32,823 bases of DNA from Thermoanaerobaculia bacterium (GCA_017883235.1 JADGNY010000075.1:1-32823); one strand, 5' to 3'. Positions 7,731-15,582 are shown, counted from the first letter of the stretch. Made by a program: numbers and translations. Notes: generated by a model from the sequence alone, not told the origin.

Positions 7731-8651
7731 ATGTCCGCCTATTTTTCCGTCGTCATCCCGACCTACAAGCGCCTGCCTATGCTGCTGCGCGTGCTCGATG
7801 CCCTCGACGCGCAGATCGACGCGCCGGAGTTTGAAGTCATCGTGATCGATGACGGATCGGCTGATGCGACAGCGAGCGTGATGTGCGAGCGGAACGCGAA
7901 GAATTACGCGCTGACGTTCCGTTCGCAGTCCAACGCCGGTCCGGGACAGGCGCGCAATCACGGGGTGTCGCTCGCCACCGGCCGATATGTCCTCTTCATC
8001 GGCGACGACACGGTGCCGGAGCCCCGTTTCCTCGCCGAGCACGCCCGCGTCCACCGCGACGCGAACGACGACCCGCTCGCAGCCTGCCTCGGCTACACCG
8101 GCTGGCCGCCCGGCGAGCGCGTCACCGCATTCATGGATTACATCAACGACTACGGCCTGCAGTTCGGCTACAAGCTGATCCGGGACGGCGAGATCGTTCC
8201 CTTCAACTTTTTCTACACCTCGAACATCTCCCTCGACCGACAGGTTCTCGGCGGCGAGCCGTTCGATACGACCTTCCCGGCCGCGGCGTGGGAAGACATC
8301 GAGCTGGCCTTTCGCCTCGATGCGCGCGGCCTGAAGATCCACTACAACGGCCGCGCCGTCACCCGCCACTACCACCCCATGACCGTCGATTCATTCACCC
8401 GCAGGCAGTACACGGTGGGCCGATCCGGCGCGATTTTCTACCGCAAGCATCCGGAGCTTGGCGGCTTCCTCGGCATTCACGAGCTGGAGACGCGAACACT
8501 TGCGGATGAACGGGAGCTGAGCCATCTCCGCCGCCGCGCACGGCTGGGGGAGAGATTCCGCGTTCTGGCGACGAATCGCGTATTCAAGACGTTGATGCGG
8601 GAGCACTACCTGCGGGGGTTGCGGGATGGGTTGGATGAGGGTTCATCCTGA
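7731..8651 (+). CDS. Family 2 glycosyltransferase
   Basis: A 306-aa GT-A fold transferase. The N-terminus FSVVIPTYKRLPMLLRVLDAL, the nucleotide-binding VIDDGSAD, NAGPGQARNHG, the DxD-like LFIGDDTVPEP and the later AAWEDIELAFRLDARG (the ED acceptor-side motif) are all typical of GT2 enzymes that extend surface polysaccharides. Sugar donor and acceptor are unknown. A TACAAT hexamer lies 10 nt before the ATG and no Shine-Dalgarno is visible, so the mRNA may be leaderless. It follows rlmA by 20 bp. Confidence 0.9.
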   Translation: MSAYFSVVIPTYKRLPMLLRVLDALDAQIDAPEFEVIVIDDGSADATASVMCERNAKNYALTFRSQSNAGPGQARNHGVSLATGRYVLFIGDDTVPEPRFLAEHARVHRDANDDPLAACLGYTGWPPGERVTAFMDYINDYGLQFGYKLIRDGEIVPFNFFYTSNISLDRQVLGGEPFDTTFPAAAWEDIELAFRLDARGLKIHYNGRAVTRHYHPMTVDSFTRRQYTVGRSGAIFYRKHPELGGFLGIHELETRTLADERELSHLRRRARLGERFRVLATNRVFKTLMREHYLRGLRDGLDEGSS

Positions 8652-8863
8652 CGTCTCGCGTAGCGAGGCCGTCAGGATCTCCGGTCAGACCGCGCAGACT
8701 GGTATTGAATACGCGGCCTGTGAAGTACAACCGGCTACGCAACGGCAAGTTCTGATCCGCGTTTCGGATCGGATCTCGGTGAAATCCGCTGACCGGTATC
8801 CAATTCACGGCAGCGCGGCGCCACCGGAGATCCTGACAGTCTCGCTGCGCGAGACGTCAGGAT
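8645..8863. repeat. Paired inverted palindromic element, ATCCTGAC type
   Basis: A 41-bp unit (8645-8685), beginning ATCCTGACGTCTCGCG and ending CAGGATCTCCGGT, is itself a hairpin. An inverted copy occupies 8823-8863, with about 137 bp of unrelated sequence between. The block GGCAGCGCGGCGCCACCGGAG near 8809 recurs in inverse form at about 23187-23208 in the element before wzm. It lies between the convergent glycosyltransferase and lepB genes and overlaps the last codons of both. Confidence 0.85.
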
Positions 8864-9519
8864 ATCCCTTTGAAGAACCGATGCAGTCGCGGCCGGTACC
8901 AGTGCGCCCGGTCGAGTGAGAACGCCACCGCCATCGCTTTCCCAACGATCCGCCGGCGCTCGATCATGCCGATGTAACGGCTGTCGTTGCTGTTGTCGCG
9001 GTTGTCGCCCATCACGAAATAGCGGCCTGGCGGTACGACCAGCGGCCCGTACGAGCGCATGGCCGGAATCTGCGGCGTGAACATCACATCATGCGTCTTG
9101 CCGTACATCGTCTCCTCGACGACGAATGACGTTCCCTGCTCGTCGTCCTCGCGCTGGCCGACCGGCTTCCACACCGCGGCCTTGCCGTTGACGAAGAGCT
9201 GGTTGTCGCGCATTTCGATCCTGTCGCCAGGCAATCCGACGACCCGCTTGACGAGCCGAACACCGTCCGCCGGCGAGAAGAGCACGACGATGTCGCCGTG
9301 CTTCGGATCGCTCCATTTCGCCACCTCGATCATCGTGAACGGGATCTTGAGGTCGTAGGCCAGCTTGTTGACGACCACTCGGTCGCCCTCTTCGATGGTC
9401 GGTTTCATCGACCCTGTAGGCACATCGTTCCAGTCGGCCAATGCGGATCGGAGCGAGCTGATGATCAGCAACATCAGGATGAAGACGCGGACTTCGTAAA
9501 AGACTTTCTTTTTATCCAT
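8857..9519 (-). CDS. lepB: Signal peptidase I
   Basis: A 220-aa type I signal peptidase, which cleaves signal peptides at the outer face of the cytoplasmic membrane. The catalytic Ser37 is in PTGSMKPT, the general base Lys91 is in LVKRVVGLPGDRIEM, and the conserved GDNRDNSNDSR box follows in the third conserved region. A single N-terminal hydrophobic segment (about residues 11-28) serves as membrane anchor. Length is normal for a single-anchor SPase I. The 3' end overlaps the inverted repeat at 8823-8863. The gene is transcribed away from the LTxxQ protein gene. Confidence 0.95.
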   Translation of the reverse strand: MDKKKVFYEVRVFILMLLIISSLRSALADWNDVPTGSMKPTIEEGDRVVVNKLAYDLKIPFTMIEVAKWSDPKHGDIVVLFSPADGVRLVKRVVGLPGDRIEMRDNQLFVNGKAAVWKPVGQREDDEQGTSFVVEETMYGKTHDVMFTPQIPAMRSYGPLVVPPGRYFVMGDNRDNSNDSRYIGMIERRRIVGKAMAVAFSLDRAHWYRPRLHRFFKGIS

Positions 9520-9669
9520 GAATGCGTACGCACTTTTTGATCGTGGCAGTCTGATGTGTAGGTAGCAGCAAGGCGGCTGGTTTCAACGTGAAAGCAGCCG
9601 GGCCGTTTTCAACGCCTTGAATGGTCCGTCGTAGTACGAACTGAAGCATTCCCGGAGGACTTGAACGTC

Positions 9670-10086
9670 ATGAAAAGGTTTGTCATTGCATTGATGGTTA
9701 CGGCAACGGCGGCGATTACCTTCGCCCAGACCGCGGACCCGGGCCAGTTCCACCGCCATGCGCGCGCGGACCGGTTCGCCTCGCAGCTCGATCTCACCGA
9801 CGCTCAGAAGCAGCAGATGAAGGATATCCGCACTGCTTCCCGCGAGCAGAACAAGCAGCTTTACGCTGATTACCGTGCCAAGCAGCAGCAGTTCCGTGCC
9901 CTGAAGCAGGCCAACGATCCCTCGGCCGACGACATCAAGGCGGAGCTGGAGACGATGCGGCCGCAGATCCGGGCCGCGCGCAAAGCGAGCCGTGAAGCGA
10001 TGCGTAATGTGCTCACGCCCGAGCAGCGATCGCAGCTCGAGCAGTGGAAGGCCGAGCGGAAGTCCAAGCGCCGCTCGAGCCGGTAG
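9670..10086 (+). CDS. LTxxQ-motif periplasmic protein (Spy/CpxP-like)
   Basis: A 138-aa secreted protein. Residues 1-20 form a signal peptide (MKRFVIALMVTATAAITFAQ) with a cleavage site near FAQ-TA. The mature part is highly charged and helical, with two copies of the Spy/CpxP hallmark: LTDAQ near residue 42 and LTPEQ near residue 116. Spy and CpxP are periplasmic chaperones or stress sensors; that role here is inferred. The ATG at 9670 is preferred over a TTG at 9661, since GGAGG ends 11 nt before the ATG but only 2 nt before the TTG. A terminator follows. Confidence 0.8.
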   Translation: MKRFVIALMVTATAAITFAQTADPGQFHRHARADRFASQLDLTDAQKQQMKDIRTASREQNKQLYADYRAKQQQFRALKQANDPSADDIKAELETMRPQIRAARKASREAMRNVLTPEQRSQLEQWKAERKSKRRSSR

Positions 10087-10107
10087 TTCCTTCCCCTTCC
10101 TCCTTGA

Positions 10108-10146
10108 AAGGCGCCGCTGATTCAGGATCGGCGGCGCCTTTCCTTT
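10108..10146 (+). terminator. Rho-independent terminator after the LTxxQ gene
   Basis: A perfect 10-bp stem, AAGGCGCCGC (10108-10117) and GCGGCGCCTT (10131-10140), with a 13-nt loop is followed by a T-rich tail TCCTTTG. It separates the LTxxQ gene from the AAA ATPase. Confidence 0.85.
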
Positions 10147-10190
10147 GCCGGCAACCGGCAACCGCGAGACCGGTTTAGACTGACGCGCCA

Positions 10191-11678
10191 ATGTCACACC
10201 GCACGTCCGTCCATGATCTGAAAAGCCTGGTGCTCTCGTTCCACTCGCTCATCGGCGTCGAGACAGTCGAGGAGGATCGGGTGCGCTCGCTGCTGATCGA
10301 GGTGGCCAACGATCTGAAGCAGCAGTTTTACGAATGGTCGCTGACCAGCGGTTTCAACCGGCTGCGCGGTGCCACGATCAACGGTACGCAGGATCCCCTG
10401 GCCGCCCTGCATCACATCACCGAGATCGAGAACACCGACGCCATCTATCTGCTGAAGGACATGGCCCGGCATCTCGAGAACCCGAACATCAGCCGTGCCT
10501 TGCGGGAGCTCGCGCAGAAGCTGACGTCGACCCGCTCGGCGCTGATCCTCACCGGCGATCCGCTCGAGCTGCCGCAAGATTTCGAAGCGCTTGCCGTCCG
10601 CTTCACGCTGGAGATGCCGGATGTGACCGAGCTGCGCGAGGTCGTCCGCGGCGTGGTCGACTCCATCAGCGCGCGGCAGCGGGTGCAGATCGATCTCTCG
10701 CGCGACGACGCGTTCCGGCTCGTGCAGGCGCTGCAGGGGCTGACGGTCAATCAGGCCCGCCAGGTCGTGGCCCAGGCAATCGTCGAAGACGGCAGGCTGT
10801 CCGCCGACGACATCCACACCATCGTCCGCTGCAAGGGCGAGATGATCGAGCACGGTGGGATCCTCGAGTTTTTTTCGGTAGATGAGAACAATTTCGAGAT
10901 TGGCGGCTTCGCGCGGCTGAAAGACTGGCTGCAAAGCGCCCGCGTCGGCTTTTCCCCCGAGGCGAGAGCACTCAATCTCAACGCACCGAAGGGAGTGCTG
11001 TTCGTCGGAGTGCAGGGCTGCGGAAAATCGCTGGCGGCGAAGTTCGTGGCCCGCGAGTGGGGACTGCCGCTGTTGAAGCTCGACGCCGGACGGCTGTACG
11101 AGAAGTACGTCGGCGAATCGGAGAAGAACTTCCGCAAAGCGACGACGCTGGCCGAGGCCATGGCGCCGGTGATTCTCTGGATCGACGAGATCGAGAAAGC
11201 CTTCGCCCAGGGCGGCAGCGGGGAATCGGACGGCGGCCTCTCCCAGCGCCTCTTCGGCTCGTTCCTGACCTGGCTGCAGGAGAAGAAGGACGAGGTCTTC
11301 GTCGTCGGTGCGGCCAACGACCTGATGAACGTTCCGCCGGAGTTGCTGCGCAAAGGCCGCTTCGACGAGATTTTCTTCGTCGACCTTCCGACGCGCGAAG
11401 AGCGGATGTCCATCTTCGCCATCCACCTCCGCCTCCGCAAACAGAACCCCGACGCCTTCGACCTGGCCGCCCTCGCCGGCGCCACCGACGGCTTCAGCGG
11501 CGCCGAGATCGAACAGGCCGTCATCTCCGCCCTCTACCGCTCGCTGCAGAAGAAACAGCCGGTCACCGCCGAGTCGATCATCGAAGCCGCGCGCAGCACG
11601 ACACCGCTGTCGGTGTCGCGAGCCGAGGATGTCGCGAGGGTGCGGGAGGTGGGGAAGAGATTTACGCCGGTGAGGTAG
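10191..11678 (+). CDS. Ycf46-type AAA ATPase
   Basis: A 495-aa AAA protein of the Ycf46 group found in chloroplasts, cyanobacteria and scattered bacteria; its role is poorly defined. The N-terminal 230 residues contain the degenerate ATPase-like region of the family (ALILTGDPLELP). The C-terminal AAA module has Walker A GVQGCGKS, KLDAGRLYEKYVGESEKNFR, Walker B VILWIDEIEKAF, a sensor in VVGAAND, an arginine finger in RKGRFDE and the AAA lid GATDGFSGAEIEQAV. A TAGACT hexamer ends 9 nt before the ATG and no Shine-Dalgarno is seen, so the message may be leaderless. It stands alone, between a terminator and the palindrome-rich region. Confidence 0.88.
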   Translation: MSHRTSVHDLKSLVLSFHSLIGVETVEEDRVRSLLIEVANDLKQQFYEWSLTSGFNRLRGATINGTQDPLAALHHITEIENTDAIYLLKDMARHLENPNISRALRELAQKLTSTRSALILTGDPLELPQDFEALAVRFTLEMPDVTELREVVRGVVDSISARQRVQIDLSRDDAFRLVQALQGLTVNQARQVVAQAIVEDGRLSADDIHTIVRCKGEMIEHGGILEFFSVDENNFEIGGFARLKDWLQSARVGFSPEARALNLNAPKGVLFVGVQGCGKSLAAKFVAREWGLPLLKLDAGRLYEKYVGESEKNFRKATTLAEAMAPVILWIDEIEKAFAQGGSGESDGGLSQRLFGSFLTWLQEKKDEVFVVGAANDLMNVPPELLRKGRFDEIFFVDLPTREERMSIFAIHLRLRKQNPDAFDLAALAGATDGFSGAEIEQAVISALYRSLQKKQPVTAESIIEAARSTTPLSVSRAEDVARVREVGKRFTPVR

Positions 11679-11837
11679 GGATTGTTTTGCCGGCGTCACA
11701 CCTGGATCCGAGGGGAGATCGTGAAAATCACGATCACGCCGGCCTCCTCATCGCTTGAGCATTGACGAATCAATACGTTAGCGTGCATCGAAACAAACTG
11801 GAAGTCCTTCTTCATCAACGCTGAAGTGGTGCTGATC

Positions 11838-12024
11838 AACGCTAAAGCGTTGATCGAGAAGCCATGACTCCCTCCTATTTGCTCGCGAGACATTCATGAG
11901 CAACGCTTTAGCGTTGATGACCAACGCTAAAGCGTTGATGATCAAGCCTCAAACCCTTCACGTTGGCCCTCCGGAGATTGACAACAAACGCTTTAGCATT
12001 CATGAATAACGCTAAAGCGTTGAT
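11838..12024. repeat. Scattered AACGCTAAAGCGTT palindromes
   Basis: Near-palindromic 14-mers AACGCTAAAGCGTT or AACGCTTTAGCGTT occur at 11838, 11902, 11923 and 12008, with a one-base variant at 11987. They are often flanked by TTGATGA or TCATCAA. The region is visibly more AT-rich than its surroundings and carries no credible gene. Between 11679 and 11837 I see only degenerate copies. Confidence 0.8.
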
Positions 12025-12364
12025 GAAGATCAACTCGTCTGATCTGGATTGCTACGAACGTGATGCCAAACAACGCTTTAGCGTTTGTCAATTACTCTTT
12101 AGCGTTGGCGAAGATCAACTCGTCTGATCTGGATTGCTACGAGCGTGATGCTAAACAACGCTTTAGCGTTATTCAATTACTCTTTAGCGTTGGCGAAGAT
12201 CAACTGGTCTGATCCGGATTGCTACGAACGTGATGCCGAACAACGCTTTAGCGTTATTCAATTACTCTTTAGCGTTGGCGAAGATCAGCTCGTCTGATCT
12301 GGATTCCTCCGAACATGATGCTGGCAACGGCGTTAGCTTTGCAAAACAATGCTTTAGCATTGGC
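12025..12364. repeat. 85-bp tandem repeat, four units
   Basis: Units start at 12025, 12110, 12195 and 12280, exactly 85 bp apart, each beginning GAAGATCA and continuing CTCGTCTGATCTGGATT or close variants. Each unit carries one palindrome (12072, 12157, 12242) plus a half-palindrome TACTCTTTAGCGTTGG. The fourth unit is diverged, and its palindrome has become AATGCTTTAGCATT (12348), with both arms changed so that pairing is kept. The last unit overlaps the 3' end of the ParE-type toxin gene. Confidence 0.92.
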
Positions 12365-12725
12365 GAAGAGGTACCAACCCGCTCCAGTTAGTGTTAGTTG
12401 CAGATGCCTTGATGAAGAACGCTTTGGCGTTGCCGCAACATGAACGAAAGTCTCGCGCGCCGTGCACGAATGCGACGATTGAGACGTGTTGATCTTCCAC
12501 GCGGTAGACGAGCCGGTAGGAGCCCACGAGCAACTCTCGGTAACGGGAATCGTTGAGTTCAGGCACGACACGACCGCGCTCGGAGAGCTCAGAAAGGCTT
12601 TCGGCCGCGCTGACCGCCTCCACCGCGAGACGTCGAGCCGCCGCAGGCGAGTCGAGGGCGATGTATTTGGCTGCGTCCTCGATCATCGCGATGACGCGAG
12701 GCGACCACCTTATTCGTCGAGCCAT
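12354..12725 (-). CDS. ParE/RelE-type toxin with repeat-derived C-terminal extension
   Basis: A 123-aa protein whose first ~93 residues match the ParE/RelE toxin fold: WSPRVIAMIEDAAKYIALDSPAAARRL, a GRVVPELND turn, YRELLVGSYRLVYRV and the terminal VHGARDF. ParE toxins inhibit gyrase and RelE toxins cut mRNA; which applies is not decidable here. The usual family length is 90-100 residues. The last ~28 residues (from about CCGNAKAF) are encoded by sequence of the palindrome zone, and the stop codon lies inside the palindrome at 12348. It overlaps the upstream antitoxin gene by 16 bp. Confidence 0.8.
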   Translation of the reverse strand: MARRIRWSPRVIAMIEDAAKYIALDSPAAARRLAVEAVSAAESLSELSERGRVVPELNDSRYRELLVGSYRLVYRVEDQHVSIVAFVHGARDFRSCCGNAKAFFIKASATNTNWSGLVPLRQC

Positions 12726-12898
12726 TTCGCCAGACGGCGCTTCACTTCCTCGTGCTCGACACCCTCTCCGCGGTCGATTTCCCCGGAGCCTCGGCTGATC
12801 TCATCGAGAACGTAGACTTGATACTGAATCTCTTCAAAGCTGGCTTCTGCCGGCAGGCGATTGAGCAATTCCCGAACTTCGTCTATGGCGGTATTCAT
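12710..12898 (-). CDS. Antitoxin partner of the ParE-type toxin
   Basis: A 62-aa acidic protein preceding and overlapping the toxin gene, the usual antitoxin-first order. It reads MNTAIDEVRELLNRLPAEA, a predicted helix, then EEIQYQVYVLDEISRG and a charged C-terminus ending RRLAKWLDE. Similar short proteins with an EEIQYHLYVLEKIERG-type segment are commonly paired with ParE toxins. No clear DNA-binding domain is visible, so autoregulation cannot be assumed. The start at 12898 has no obvious Shine-Dalgarno. Confidence 0.75.
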   Translation of the reverse strand: MNTAIDEVRELLNRLPAEASFEEIQYQVYVLDEISRGSGEIDRGEGVEHEEVKRRLAKWLDE

Positions 12899-13068
12899 AC
12901 GCAGCTAATGTTACCTTGCAGTCGCGTCGGATGTTCCCTTGGTAACCGCGCACCGGCTTTGCCTGTAAAGTCCTCATTTTACACGATTTTGCGGGCAGGA
13001 TGGGGGGTTTACGGGCAGGATGCGGTGGTCGGTACCTTCGTGGCTGTATCATCGGCGCTATTGAAAAT

Positions 13069-13869
13069 ATGGTAGCCGAGACAGACTGGACCGGACTCCT
13101 CGCCGGACGGCGGGATGATGAGCACGATGTAGTCCTGTCGTTCCCTGAGTTGAGCATCTTGCCCGACTCGGCGGGATCGATGCCGATTTATTGCGTCGGG
13201 AAGGATGGAGCGAGGTACTGGGTGAAGCTGCGGGAGAACCCGCAGGGAGATCGCGTACCGATCACGGAGCAAATCCTCGGGAGAATTGGCGCGCTGGTCG
13301 GCTTGCCATCGTGCGCTGTTCGCCGAATGTACATTTCGGCCGATCACGCTGGAACGCTCGTGTCGGGCGGTCGCCAGCTGAGGGTTGGCATCGAACACGC
13401 GTCCCTTGATGTTCGGGGAGCGGCGCTGTTTCGTGGGGATCGTGTGGATCGAGCCCGTGATGACAACGCACGGCGGGTCGTGGGTTGGTTCGCGCTTTTT
13501 GACTGGGGATGGGGTGATGATGTTCAAGGTCTTTGGGATCCGCAGGACGATCACCGATTCTTTAGCCACGATCACGGTTTCTATCTACCACCTGGAGGAT
13601 CATCATGGTCTATCGACGAATTGCGGCGCAGCGTTGATGTGGCCCATGAGGCACCCCTCGACACGAGCGGGTGCGATCCCTTTGCCGTCGCAGAAGTTGC
13701 GCAGAATCTCCTCAACGTTACCCGACCTCAACTTGTGGAGGCTCTCTCTTTCGTACCGAGGGAGTGGAATGTGACCGATCAGGAACTCGAAGCTGTGGGA
13801 TACTTTTTCGAGCGGCGCGCGCCAGCCGTTGCTGTTCGGCTCCGCGCGCGCTTCGGAGTTCAGCCATGA
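13069..13869 (+). CDS. HipA-like kinase-domain protein
   Basis: A 266-aa protein resembling the compact HipA-like (HipA_2) proteins that pair with DUF3037 proteins. Visible elements are a possible nucleotide-binding Lys in YWVKLRENPQGDR, TEQILGRIGALVGLPSC, a possible catalytic segment FALFDWGWGDDVQ and a possible metal-binding SHDHGFYL. The usual NTDRHxxN catalytic loop is replaced by GDDVQGLW, so activity is uncertain. The start at 13069 is chosen because upstream in-frame codons encode low-complexity sequence over a likely promoter region. The stop overlaps the ATG of the DUF3037 gene (ATGA), which indicates coupled translation. Confidence 0.7.
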   Translation: MVAETDWTGLLAGRRDDEHDVVLSFPELSILPDSAGSMPIYCVGKDGARYWVKLRENPQGDRVPITEQILGRIGALVGLPSCAVRRMYISADHAGTLVSGGRQLRVGIEHASLDVRGAALFRGDRVDRARDDNARRVVGWFALFDWGWGDDVQGLWDPQDDHRFFSHDHGFYLPPGGSSWSIDELRRSVDVAHEAPLDTSGCDPFAVAEVAQNLLNVTRPQLVEALSFVPREWNVTDQELEAVGYFFERRAPAVAVRLRARFGVQP

Positions 13870-14735
13870 GATACGACTTCAGCGTTCTGCGGTTCGTCCC
13901 CGACACACTCCGGGGAGAATTCGTGAACCTCGGGGTGATCGTCGGCAGCGATCAAACGGGAGAATGGGCTATTCGGCTGAACGAGAGCTACAAGCGTGCT
14001 CGCCGACTCGACACGGACAATGTCATCGACTCGGCGGTGTCTCTCGTCGTCGATCTGGGTCGAAGGTTCGATGAATACAACGACGCGATCGAGGAAGATC
14101 GTGCCCCATCAGATCCGATCTCGATCGACTGGTTGCGAGACTACGCGAGTCAGTCCAGGAATCTGCTGCAAGTGACCCCGCCAAGCGCTGTTTCCGCAGA
14201 GAATGTCGGCGAGGCCTTGACGCTGCTGTTCGGGCATTTCGTGTTCACGGACGAGGTCGCTCAACGAGCCACTTACATTCCCCGCTCGACCGCAGTCGCC
14301 GACATGGCGAAAGCGTACGGCCAGATCACTCTAGGTGCAGCCAACCTCGGTCGTCGTGCTGAAGTCGCGAGCAGTCGATACGCCGAGACATTCGACTTTG
14401 TTGTCGCGAACGGGCGCGCCCTCCAACTTACCGAGGCATTTTCCTTCGCGATCTCCGGGATTGACGAACTACGCCAAAGGGTGAAGGCATGGTCGTGGAC
14501 CGTGCGAGACATTCGCGAAAACGGCGGTACCGCACAACTCGGCAACCGCAAAGTTGGCGTGAGTCCCGATGTTGACATTGAAGCGATCGTCGTGGTGCCG
14601 CCACAGTCTAACGCCGCCGGGATAGATGCCTTTCAGGAGGCCCAAGCTGCATTTGAAACGAACCACGTGTACGTCGTACCACTGTCAAATGTAGGAGAAG
14701 TAGCGCGAAAGGCTGCGACTCTTCTGTGGCAGTAG
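13866..14735 (+). CDS. DUF3037 domain protein
   Basis: A 289-aa protein opening with MRYDFSVLRFVPDTLRGEFVNLGVIVG, the hallmark of DUF3037 proteins (Y-x-VLR-x-VPD...RGEFVN-GV). Function is unknown; members are very often encoded next to a HipA-like kinase, as here. The start is the ATG at 13866 that overlaps the preceding stop. The C-terminal half shows alternating helix and strand but no motif I recognise, ending VYVVPLSNVGEVARKAATLLWQ. It is followed after 6 bp by the convergent transposase relic. Confidence 0.85.
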   Translation: MRYDFSVLRFVPDTLRGEFVNLGVIVGSDQTGEWAIRLNESYKRARRLDTDNVIDSAVSLVVDLGRRFDEYNDAIEEDRAPSDPISIDWLRDYASQSRNLLQVTPPSAVSAENVGEALTLLFGHFVFTDEVAQRATYIPRSTAVADMAKAYGQITLGAANLGRRAEVASSRYAETFDFVVANGRALQLTEAFSFAISGIDELRQRVKAWSWTVRDIRENGGTAQLGNRKVGVSPDVDIEAIVVVPPQSNAAGIDAFQEAQAAFETNHVYVVPLSNVGEVARKAATLLWQ

Positions 14736-14741
14736 CTATGG

Positions 14742-15252
14742 CTAACCGCCGCACGCGGTTAGCGCCGCCTGCGTGCTCTTCGAGATCCCCGGCACCGTCA
14801 CCCCGAGTTCGAAGATTGAGTGAATCATCCGCGTGATGTTGAAGGCGATGACTTTCAAAAGCAGTTCGTTCACCTGAGCAGGAACGAGCTTGCTCCGCAG
14901 CGTCTCGCCGAACACCCGTTTCATGGCCGAGAACGTCGATTCCGAGTTGCTCGCTTGTGGTAGTGCGGAAGGAACTCGTCCTGCCGGTAGCTGTAGAGGT
15001 GGAAGAGCTTCGTCCAGAGCGGCGACTTCGGATGATCGACCATGTTGCTTTTGAACGGGATGTACACCTCCGCTTCGACAGCGGCGGCGGCATCCAAGTT
15101 GGTCTGCCCGATGTACGCCTTGTCTGCTGAGACTTCGGCCATGGTCACACTCTTCGCCCCTTCCGTGAGCAGCGGCGCGAATTCGTTGTAGTCGTGACGG
15201 TCACGGTCCAGTGATCGATGCGGCTGCGATCACGTTGGTTTTCGTTCCCACC
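14742..15252 (-). pseudogene. DDE transposase relic, frameshifted and 5'-truncated
   Basis: Three frames on the minus strand piece together a DDE transposase C-terminal half: VGTKTNVIAAASITG, then HDYNEFAPLLTEGAKSV, VSADKAYIGQTNLDA, VYIPFKSN, LWTKLFHLYSYRQDEFLPHY, and finally MKRVFGETLRSKLVPAQVNE. Restoring one base near 14951 joins HYHKR to SNSESTFSAMKRVFGE, which contains the catalytic Glu region. A second lesion lies near 15205. No N-terminal half or terminal inverted repeats are seen. It belongs to the IS4/IS5/IS1182-like DDE group; the exact family is uncertain. Confidence 0.8.
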
Positions 15253-15504
15253 AGCGTGCAGGATGCGCTCGAAACTGACGCCGCAACCGCCCTCCCGCCG
15301 TTGCTCGCGCTTCGCACCGTGACGCTCAGGCTGCCCACGTTCATCGTCTATACGCTGGAGACGATCGCCAGTAGGAACGGAACGACTCCAGACGCATGCC
15401 TCCATCAGGAGTTGATGGACTTTGCGGGAGTGTGGGCCGAGGAGATGGAAGCAACTCACCCCGGCTTCCGCCGCGCGTATCTCTTCCCCGGTCGGGAGGA
15501 ATGA
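15211..15504 (+). CDS. Small protein, probably 5'-truncated; ribbon-helix-helix-like
   Basis: The open frame encodes up to 97 aa, but its first ~15 codons lie in antisense over the transposase relic. The genuine part probably starts near 15265 and includes TVTLRLPTFIVYTLETIASR followed by NGTTPDACLHQELMDFA. The strand-then-two-helix pattern resembles ribbon-helix-helix DNA-binding proteins such as antitoxins. The upstream half is likely lost at the transposase junction, so this may be a gene remnant. No ribosome site is seen. Confidence 0.4.
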   Translation: MIDAAAITLVFVPTSVQDALETDAATALPPLLALRTVTLRLPTFIVYTLETIASRNGTTPDACLHQELMDFAGVWAEEMEATHPGFRRAYLFPGREE

Positions 15505-15582
15505 CGTACGGCAGCGTGACGCGGGAGAGACTAGTGATGGAGATCACGCGGGAGTGAATCAGGGGTGGCGATGTCAGGCCCG

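Noticed and set aside
12025-12364. Possible CRISPR array
   Set aside because: The 85-bp units are near-identical throughout, with no alternation of constant repeats and unique spacers, and no cas genes are nearby.
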